Assembly: GCA_903827375.1 (NCBI GenBank)
Contig: CAIKHZ010000334.1
Span: 1-33,024 of the forward strand
Length of the DNA stretch: 33,024 nucleotides
DNA from: Akkermansiaceae bacterium
Lineage (GTDB): Bacteria > Verrucomicrobiota > Verrucomicrobiia > Verrucomicrobiales > Akkermansiaceae
Direction of reading: 5' to 3'
The position numbers and the translations under genes are program-made. Within the stretch, counting starts at the first letter, position 1, and each line of letters starts with the position of its first letter. Below the pieces are notes generated by a model that searched no databases, was not told the DNA's origin, and saw nothing but the letters and a program-made list of their open reading frames with translations. This document shows, one piece after another, positions 27,601 to 33,024 of the stretch.

Positions 27601-29901
27601 GCTGGCGCCAACACCGCGAAGGCCGGTGGGGGTGGTCGGCAACGGTCGCGGCGCAACATTGCTGTAGTTTTGCAACACGGCGATTCCAACATCGACGAAT
27701 TGTCCGCCGCTCGTCTGGTGACAATGCACGGCCAGCTCATTGGTGGCATTGGGCTGGAGCGCCGCCTGTCCCGCGCTGTTGATGGGAACCATTCCATAAC
27801 TGGTGGTGTAACCTGACCCACTGGCTGCTAACACCCCGTTGAGATAGATCTCGACTGTCTCATCATGATAGACGCTGAACACGAGATCGCTGATCTGCTG
27901 CGCGGTTAAGGCACCCGGATTGAATGTACGCCGCAGCCAAATGTCGGCGGTGGCCCACGCGGTTCGCACGTTCGTGTTTGGGGGATTTCCTGCGCCAAAT
28001 CCCCCGATGCCAGCACTCCATCCGCTGTCATTGAAACCGGGCGAGTACCAATCGACCGCTGGGTTGCTCGTCGTGTACAACCACGCTTGACCGGTGGCCT
28101 GCGAGGTTGGCAGGACGGTGGACAGAACGATGGGTGTCCCCACGGACAAGACGGCTTTGCGGATCCGGTCGGCATCGGGCTTGCGGATTTTTCGGTCATA
28201 CGTCAGAAACCCGTTCAACTCGATTTCCACATCACTGAGCTCTGTATAAACCGCCGCGCATAAGCCATAATTGCTAACAAGATCCGACAACTGATAACAA
28301 AACCCCTCGAATTGCGCCGCTAGATCATCGCCGTTGGCTGCCGGAGTGTACCCCCAGCCAGGTGCCCAGGTATGGTTGTTAATCCCCAGACCCACGCCGC
28401 CGAATTCGCCGCACACCACCGCCTGAGTCGAGCTAACCGGCCCGACCGGATTTGGATAACTATGCTCGTCCAAAACATCCCCCACGCCGTAGTTCGTGCC
28501 GCCGCTCGCTTGATTGACCAAGCGTGATGGGTCGAGCGCCTTGACTTGTGCGACGAGCGCCGCAGTGTCATGTTGGCCTTGGGATTCATTGAATAGGACC
28601 CACATGATGATGGCCGGGCTATTCCAGTGATTGGTGATGAGGCGGCCAAGTTCGGTTTGAAACTCCGGCACATCGAGCGGTTGCGGATTGCCGGTGTAGG
28701 AATTGGCGCTGGGCATGTCCTGCCAGACGAGGATGCCGAGTTTATCCGCCCAGTAATACCAACGCGCCGACTCGACCTTGATGTGTTTGCGAACCATGTT
28801 ATATCCAAATAGTTTTTCCTGCTCAATGTCACTCCTGAGGGCGGCGTCCGTCGGTGCCGTGTATATCCCATCGGGCCAAAACCCCTGGTCCAGCGGGCCG
28901 AATTGAAACACAAACTCATTGTTGAGCAGCATCTTGACGAATCCACCCGTGCTGCCCAAACTGATCTTGCGCATCCCAAAATAACTCGTCACCCCATCAA
29001 CCACCACCCCGCCTTGCGTCAGCGTGATGTCCAAATCATACAAAAATGGCTGCGTCGGGCTCCATAGCCGCGCCGCCGGCACCGGCAATAACAACGGATT
29101 GTTAGGTTGGCCGCTTATGGTGCCAATCACCGTCGCTCCTGTGCGGGCCACCGCATTGACCGTGATGCCGCTGACTGGCCCGTCAACATTGACCGTGACG
29201 CTGAGCTGGGAATTATCTATATCAGGCACCAATTTTAGGCTGGCAACGTGAGTGGCGGGAACCGGCTCCAACCATACGGTTTGCCATATTCCGCTGTTAG
29301 ATGTGTACATGATCCCTCCAGGCGTTAGGGTTTGTTTGCCGCGGGGTTCTCCTGCGGCGTCGGTAGGATCATAAATTCGCACAATCAATTCCTGCTCGCC
29401 GGTGCCGCTCAAAAACGCCGTGATATCATAAGTGGCCGGGTCGTAGCCGCCGCGGTGCACTCCCACACTCTGGCCGTTGACAAACACTTCAGACTCCCAG
29501 TCCACCGCGTCGAGATGAAGAAGCAGTCGTTGGCCGCTCCAGCCCGTGGGCACTGTGAACATGCGCCGATACCACGCCCGGTCATGGTAAGCCGCCACCC
29601 CGGACAACGCCGACTCCATCGGATAAGGCACCAGAATCTCACCCGCAAGCGTCTGCCGGGTCGGCACCGGATCGCTGGCCGCTGCCGCCTGAAACTGCCA
29701 TAGCCCATTCAGATTAAGCCACTCGTTGCGGACCATTTGCGGCCTGGGATACTCCGGCAGCGGACAGTTTACGTCCACCAACTGCGCCCAATCGCTCGTC
29801 AGTGACGCATATTTTGGCTGCCATGCCCACGCCGTGGAGGCTGTGATCAGAATGGCCAACCCCATCCCAACAACCGATAATTGCCAATGGTTTTTGTTCA
29901 T
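24667..29901 (-). CDS. Giant secreted GH2 glycoside hydrolase with accessory domains
   Basis: This 1744-aa protein has a signal peptide (about 1-26, ending AWA). A family 2 glycosidase core follows: sugar-binding jelly-roll about 50-210, Ig-like domain about 215-310, TIM barrel to about 585. The acid/base is E439 in WVLFNESQG and the nucleophile E499 in VVCGEFGG. A galactose-binding-like domain (605-745), an FN3 domain (755-842) and a LamG-like domain (848-1075) come next. An autotransporter-associated repeat (GLTKTGGGTLALLAANTYSG, 1193-1212) and a second LamG-like domain (1230-1450) follow. A C-terminal region has an EF-hand-like DDPNHDGVANG. AGGAG nine bases before the ATG is one of the few good ribosome sites here. 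Whether it acts as beta-galactosidase, glucuronidase or mannosidase cannot be told. Confidence 0.88.
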   Translation of the reverse strand: MNKNHWQLSVVGMGLAILITASTAWAWQPKYASLTSDWAQLVDVNCPLPEYPRPQMVRNEWLNLNGLWQFQAAAASDPVPTRQTLAGEILVPYPMESALSGVAAYHDRAWYRRMFTVPTGWSGQRLLLHLDAVDWESEVFVNGQSVGVHRGGYDPATYDITAFLSGTGEQELIVRIYDPTDAAGEPRGKQTLTPGGIMYTSNSGIWQTVWLEPVPATHVASLKLVPDIDNSQLSVTVNVDGPVSGITVNAVARTGATVIGTISGQPNNPLLLPVPAARLWSPTQPFLYDLDITLTQGGVVVDGVTSYFGMRKISLGSTGGFVKMLLNNEFVFQFGPLDQGFWPDGIYTAPTDAALRSDIEQEKLFGYNMVRKHIKVESARWYYWADKLGILVWQDMPSANSYTGNPQPLDVPEFQTELGRLITNHWNSPAIIMWVLFNESQGQHDTAALVAQVKALDPSRLVNQASGGTNYGVGDVLDEHSYPNPVGPVSSTQAVVCGEFGGVGLGINNHTWAPGWGYTPAANGDDLAAQFEGFCYQLSDLVSNYGLCAAVYTELSDVEIELNGFLTYDRKIRKPDADRIRKAVLSVGTPIVLSTVLPTSQATGQAWLYTTSNPAVDWYSPGFNDSGWSAGIGGFGAGNPPNTNVRTAWATADIWLRRTFNPGALTAQQISDLVFSVYHDETVEIYLNGVLAASGSGYTTSYGMVPINSAGQAALQPNATNELAVHCHQTSGGQFVDVGIAVLQNYSNVAPRPLPTTPTGLRGVGASSGVTLGWDGSNAATTYLVKRSTVHGGPYSIIVARPALNSCSDPSVTAGNTYYYVVSAQNATGASSDSAELAITPLLASAAQPVAWFKASDLAGLADGSAVAIWSDASGHGNHATQAGASNRPSFASTAIHGRPAVRFNSTNSSFLAFARPVQDDFTIFCVFRSSQGIGTGTQFYQGAGLISGEMAGVVNDFGLSLNSSGQVLAGTGNPDVTAASRSTYFNDGQAHLVTFQRSRASGAFALFVDGHAQASASGGQQSLTAAAQWVLGAQQTLNNYLSGDIAEAIVFDVTFNESERVARESALISQYGLVGPGPVNVWNKWVGGNASGSWNTAANPPWSSGALPASADSADFSTLAVSADSIVTLDGNQRVNSLIFGSSTPMSPASWLLSPGSPSGSTLTLTGKTPTLAVNGMSGRVSIGAVIAGNEGLTKTGGGTLALLAANTYSGATVIEGGTLQLLNTQPAGLVHRWSFNGSLDDAVGGRSAVLHGNTSVSASQVTINGGGTQHVSYVDLGSNILPAANTPVTIELWATQNQVQNWSRIFDFGSSQTNGLLMTWTRGTALTQDQVHFLDSQTQDLLQPYTLGTEFHLAMVLAPNGSGTTVNAYKMDSSGIVLASTTFTSSSNLTQLVQANMWLGRSEFADNDANASYNEVRIWNAALSPAQLAANSLAGPDTLSTPGSIGISSNLTLGAGTTFDVSSLGVAANYSLRASLAASGTGTVVGLDAATLTGGASGTIDLGSQPLAFVWGGAAAGTDGSHPALVVSQGALTLGGNLVTVMVPGPPLRSGVYTLVITPSAISGSINPTPSFAGGNGLANGRSGIIAISGNRLLLTVTGTPYDNWIDSYSGVPAGQSGFADDPNHDGVANGLAWYMLGGTPMGASQGVLPVASGGHGGLTLVFICLKAAELGDASVAVQYSSDLGVSDPWHTATVPGSSATVNNVSFTITGYDATHDHVSALIPRSGAAGGVLYGRLHAEKP

Positions 29902-30045
29902 GCCCGGTCTCTCCTAAGCCGTTAGTTTAATTGCCTGAAGCCATTTCTCATACCGCTGTGGCCTCACACTCGGAGCCGTCACAGTTTGCCCGGCAAGCTG
30001 CTTTGCCAAGAAAAATCGCTGATTTCTCTCTTCCCGGAGAATTCG

Positions 30046-30882
30046 TCACAGACGGCCCAAATTCGGCGGCGACTCGCCAGCACTGCCGTAGATCAATTGA
30101 CGCAACGCTACTAACAAGCGCCGGGTAGCGAGGCTGTCACGGCACAGCGCTCGGATCACGTGGGCACCACCCTGCAGCGGGCCATGGCCCAGGATGACGT
30201 CATCATTGGTTAGAGCGTCGAGTGCTTCGGCAGGCCACTGGCGGGTCATATTTCCGGCGGCATAGACCGAGAGATAATGGGCGGCGGGAAAGCGGCAGCG
30301 CAGAGCCTCGAGACTGCGATTGTCCGGCCTCAGGTCATAGCGCTCCCGGGCGATCAAACGGCCCGCAACGCTGAGGTCGAGCTCCCACCGCAAATTTTGA
30401 TAGGCGAAAATTTCGCCGGCGGCGACTCTGCCTGGAGCCAGCCACTCGAAGAAGAGCAAGCTGGAGGATGCCTGAAGATGAATCTGAGTGGATTGGACAT
30501 AACTTGCTCCGGCATGGGGGATGAATGGTTCCGGGATCCATTCCAGCGCGGCCTGCTCCTCAAGATGGAAGTGCTGGCAATTGGCGGCTGGCCTGCCGGA
30601 GCGTGTTTGATAGACTCGGGCGGCTGCCGGGCTGCTGAGAATGAGCCGGGCACCGGTAGCAACGGTGACGTCGGTGGTGACGCGGTCGCCATCGAAGAAT
30701 CCGGCGGTGGGATTGGCGATGTTGAGCAACAGGTGGCCATTGACCATGAGGGCCTTGCCAATATGAATCGGCGCACAAAAACTCTGGCGGGAGATATAGG
30801 ACGTGCCATCGGCACGGGCTTCACAGCGCAGCTGCAGGTGGCCATTGAGCGATGAGCCGGAAACAGAATTGGAGTTGGTCAT
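30046..30882 (-). CDS. ureD: UreD (UreH) urease accessory protein
   Basis: UreD is the scaffold that binds apo-urease and recruits UreF and UreG for nickel insertion. The 278-aa protein shows family features: an early GHLQLRCEARADGTSYI, GGFFDGD-type text (AGFFDGDRVTTDV, about 60-72), ATGARLILSSPAAARVY and the later FFEWLAPGRVAAGE motif. It starts 12 bases after ureG with GAGG close upstream of the ATG (GTGAGGAATG), one of the rare Shine-Dalgarno-like sites in this window. It is the last gene of the urease cluster; the 144 bases to the GH2 gene contain no further gene. Confidence 0.95.
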   Translation of the reverse strand: MTNSNSVSGSSLNGHLQLRCEARADGTSYISRQSFCAPIHIGKALMVNGHLLLNIANPTAGFFDGDRVTTDVTVATGARLILSSPAAARVYQTRSGRPAANCQHFHLEEQAALEWIPEPFIPHAGASYVQSTQIHLQASSSLLFFEWLAPGRVAAGEIFAYQNLRWELDLSVAGRLIARERYDLRPDNRSLEALRCRFPAAHYLSVYAAGNMTRQWPAEALDALTNDDVILGHGPLQGGAHVIRALCRDSLATRRLLVALRQLIYGSAGESPPNLGRL

Positions 30883-30894
30883 TCCTCACTCATG

Positions 30895-31527
30895 TTAGAC
30901 AAACAGATATTCATGTTTCAGCCAAGCTAGCAGATCGTCCTTGCCCTTTTCCGATTTAAGATCGGCAAACAGGAACGGACGGTTGCCTCGTTGGAGCTTG
31001 GCGTCGCGTGCCATGACCGCGAGGTCGGCCCCGACGTAGGGAGCGAGATCGGTCTTATTGATGAGCAGCAAATCACTGTTGCGAATGGCGGGGCCGCCTT
31101 TCCGTGGGATCTTGTCGCCTTCGGCGACGTCGATGACGTAGATATAGGCATCGACGAGCTCAGGTGAGAATGTGGCGGAGAGGTTGTCGCCGCCGCTTTC
31201 GATGAGGATCAACTGGAGATCGGGGTGCAGGGATTCGAGCTCCCGCACTGCAGCCATGTTCATGCTGGTATCATCCCGGATGGCGGTATGCGGGCAACCG
31301 CCGGTCTCCACGCCGCGAACACGCTCGGCAGGCAGCACGTTTTCGCGTAACAGAAACTCTGCATCCTCACGGGTATATATATCATTGGTGATGACCGCCA
31401 ACGATAACTCGTGCTTGAGCCATTGGCAAAGGCGCAACACGCACATCGTCTTGCCGGAGCCCACCGGGCCGCCGACACCAAGCCGTAAGGGGCGAGCTGG
31501 CCTATCAGGAAATAAAGAGTCTGGCAT
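30895..31527 (-). CDS. ureG: UreG urease accessory GTPase
   Basis: UreG is the SIMIBI-class GTPase that delivers nickel to urease. The P-loop [11 protein letters not shown] lies at about residues 17-27, with the metal-binding CPH motif in [15 protein letters not shown], an [15 protein letters not shown] block and the base-specificity [13 protein letters not shown]. About 210 aa is the normal length. I placed the start at 31527 ([10 protein letters not shown]), which overlaps the end of ureF by 23 bases; an ATG four codons earlier (31539) is equally possible. Tight overlap with ureF and a short gap to ureD show a single operon. Confidence 0.95.
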   Translation of the reverse strand: MPDSLFPDRPARPLRLGVGGPVGSGKTMCVLRLCQWLKHELSLAVITNDIYTREDAEFLLRENVLPAERVRGVETGGCPHTAIRDDTSMNMAAVRELESLHPDLQLILIESGGDNLSATFSPELVDAYIYVIDVAEGDKIPRKGGPAIRNSDLLLINKTDLAPYVGADLAVMARDAKLQRGNRPFLFADLKSEKGKDDLLAWLKHEYLFV

Positions 31528-32170
31528 GGGATCGGGCATGGCGTAGGGAGGCAATTTCCAGCAATGGATTGAACCAGCCGTCTGGCTCGAGCAGCAACGC
31601 GGCATCGAGTTGCAACCCGAGCTGGGCGAGGGTGCGACGGAGGATATGCTGGCAGGCGCTTTGGCCGATGCGGATGAGTTTGAGCGCGGCGGACGTCAGG
31701 CTGGAGATTGCTTGATAGGCATAAGCGCATGCGGCTGCGGCCAGCGGCAAAGCCGCGAGTTCGAGTGCGCAGACCACCAGTTGGTGGCAGCGCGGGCATG
31801 TCTGATGCAGGTCGGTAACGATGGGCGAGGCATCGAGAGTGATGAGTAATTCGAGGCGCTGGGATCCTATGCGCCGCGATGCCTCGCGGAGTTCGGCGGG
31901 GATGCGCCAAGCGTCCAGCTCGGCATCCAGCGCGAGCAATCCAACGACGTTCATGGCGGCGGCCGCAGCGTGAGCACGGGCAAACCACGGGATGTCGAAG
32001 GTTAACAGCGTCGGCAAGATCTGTCGTTGCAGGAAGAGTTCTAGATCGGCGGCGTTGCTAACGACACCACACGCAACGAGTTCCTCCAAGCCGGAGGAAT
32101 GGGCATAGGCCCCAGACGGATAACCGCTGTCATTGGCTTGCAACAGCCAGAGTAAGGAGTCCGCTGTCAT
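31505..32170 (-). CDS. ureF: UreF urease accessory protein
   Basis: UreF joins UreD on apo-urease and gates GTP-dependent nickel transfer. From the ATG at 32170 ([20 protein letters not shown]) it is 221 aa. The family signatures are the N-terminal [20 protein letters not shown] and the helical core ending [18 protein letters not shown]. The open frame extends further upstream, but that part overlaps ureE in another frame and is not UreF-like. The chosen ATG overlaps the ureE stop as ATGA. It ends overlapping the ureG start. Confidence 0.94.
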   Translation of the reverse strand: MTADSLLWLLQANDSGYPSGAYAHSSGLEELVACGVVSNAADLELFLQRQILPTLLTFDIPWFARAHAAAAAMNVVGLLALDAELDAWRIPAELREASRRIGSQRLELLITLDASPIVTDLHQTCPRCHQLVVCALELAALPLAAAACAYAYQAISSLTSAALKLIRIGQSACQHILRRTLAQLGLQLDAALLLEPDGWFNPLLEIASLRHARSHARLFIS

Positions 32171-32613
32171 GGGGTGTGAGCTATGGCTTTCATCGGCCGG
32201 AACACCACCACGGGCTCCGAAAAACTCCAACCTTCCCGTTCCAACAGTTGGGCCATCGCCGGATCGTGAAGTACCAGCATGGCATCCCCGGTGATTTGCG
32301 CGGGCAGATGCAGGTTGCCTGTTTTCCATGCCACCAGTGCCGCCTGGCCGGGGTTATCCAGAGCAATGCGATAGACAATTTCCGGCACCTGGCGAACCAC
32401 ATAGTCAAATCCGTCGTGCTGCCAGATCACCGCGCCGTCGCACAGCCGCTCTTCGAGGTCGAAGCCAAAGTCTGTGCCATCGCTGGCAGTGGCACGCCAA
32501 CGACGCTTCAGAAACAGCCGTCGCTCCGCAGCCAAGATAATTTGTTGCCCGGGAGGCAGGCGCGAGGCATCCGCCAGCATCCGCGTGACCAGTTGCATGG
32601 GTGCGTCATCCAT
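32167..32613 (-). CDS. ureE: UreE urease nickel chaperone
   Basis: UreE binds nickel and hands it to UreG. The 148-aa protein shows the two usual domains: an N-terminal peptide-binding part (LPPGQQIILAAERRLFLKRR) and a metal-binding part with the conserved GN-x-HLP motif, H102, the residue that binds nickel at the dimer interface in known UreE proteins. Unlike Klebsiella UreE there is no histidine-rich C-terminal tail; the protein ends MKAIAHTP, so nickel storage is probably limited. The ATG at 32613 shares its A with the TGA of ureC (TGATG). Confidence 0.93.
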   Translation of the reverse strand: MDDAPMQLVTRMLADASRLPPGQQIILAAERRLFLKRRWRATASDGTDFGFDLEERLCDGAVIWQHDGFDYVVRQVPEIVYRIALDNPGQAALVAWKTGNLHLPAQITGDAMLVLHDPAMAQLLEREGWSFSEPVVVFRPMKAIAHTP

Positions 32614-33024
32614 CAAAAGAGGAAATAGCGCTGTGCCAGCGGCAGCACGGCGAGCGGTTCGCAGCGCAGTTCATGACCATCGGCGGTGACGGTGTAAGTG
32701 TCCGGATCCACGGTGATGTGCGGCATCGCGTCATTGAACGGCAGATCCTTTTTTCCGATGTTGCGACAATTTCTAACGGCGACTAACCGTTTGGTCAGTC
32801 CGAGGGCATCAAGCGTGCCGGATTCGAGCGCGGCAGCGCTCACAAAGGTGACCGAGGTTGCCGCTATCGCCTTGCCATGGGCAGCAAACTGCGGCCGGTA
32901 AAACGTCGGCTGCGGTGTGGGAATTGATGCGTTAGGGTCACCCATGTTGGCCCATGCGATGAAGCCACCCTTGAGAATGGTCTCCGGCTTGACGCCGAAA
33001 AACGCTGGTTTCCATAACACCAGA
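32613..33024 (-). CDS. ureC: UreC urease alpha subunit, C-terminal part
   Basis: Only the last 136 or so codons of the catalytic alpha subunit lie in the window; the gene continues past base 33024. The visible part reads [14 protein letters not shown], then [21 protein letters not shown], and ends with [10 protein letters not shown] before TGA. These match the conserved C-terminus of UreC, downstream of the nickel ligands, which are outside the window. It is followed directly by ureE with a one-base overlap, so ureA and ureB are expected further upstream on the minus strand. Confidence 0.96.
   Translation of the reverse strand, partial: LVLWKPAFFGVKPETILKGGFIAWANMGDPNASIPTPQPTFYRPQFAAHGKAIAATSVTFVSAAALESGTLDALGLTKRLVAVRNCRNIGKKDLPFNDAMPHITVDPDTYTVTADGHELRCEPLAVLPLAQRYFLF

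Noticed and set aside
30010..30040. AT-rich hairpin after ureD as a terminator
   Set aside because: The stem is weak, contains a G-T pair and is not GC-rich; not strong enough to list as a feature.

Overview
The window reads as a chromosomal segment of a moderately GC-rich, Gram-negative bacterium, most likely of the Verrucomicrobiota. The arguments are: a very large secreted glycoside hydrolase carrying LamG-like, autotransporter-associated and EF-hand-like C-terminal segments in the style of that phylum; a complete RND/outer-membrane efflux system; almost no Shine-Dalgarno sequences; and a decayed repeat-like intergenic stretch. No ribosomal or other phylogenetic marker is present, so this assignment is inference. 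Nearly all genes lie on the minus strand; a tRNA gene and one small lipoprotein gene are the clear plus-strand exceptions.

Layout from the left. 1-8360: high-affinity potassium uptake. In transcription order there is an unnamed 27-aa hydrophobic microprotein, kdpF, kdpA, kdpB, kdpC, then after about 170 bases the kdpD-kdpE two-component pair. 8411-8960: a possible gene remnant and a plus-strand lipoprotein gene with its own promoter-like sequence. 8961-11370: argC-argJ arginine biosynthesis genes with a good promoter candidate. 11375-11471: tRNA-Pro(GGG) with a terminator-like stem-loop. 11479-12575: debris next to the tRNA, made of a fragment of an ISKra4-type transposase, a fragment resembling a nucleotide-binding DUF2493/SLOG-type protein, a truncated RhuM gene, and repeat-like DNA. 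12576-21601: a four-gene efflux operon (membrane fusion protein, two RND pumps, outer-membrane lipoprotein) of the MdtABC/MuxABC-OpmB kind. 21716-22801: CorA. 22926-23457: a small cysteine-rich ORF and a gene-poor stretch. 23458-29901: a 1744-aa secreted GH2 enzyme followed by an exported serine hydrolase of the beta-lactamase fold. 30046-33024: urease genes in the order ureC (partial)-ureE-ureF-ureG-ureD; ureA, ureB and most of ureC lie beyond the window edge.

The units form compact operons with 1- to 4-base stop/start overlaps (kdpD/kdpE, mdtA/mdtB, mdtB/mdtC, ureC/ureE, ureE/ureF). Most of the content is well known. The items worth a second look are the microprotein before kdpF, the tRNA-adjacent debris, the modular GH2 protein with its hydrolase partner, the scarcity of Shine-Dalgarno sequences with a C-rich context before start codons, and a strong GTTAG/CTAAC bias. 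I saw no clear undescribed defence or mobile system.
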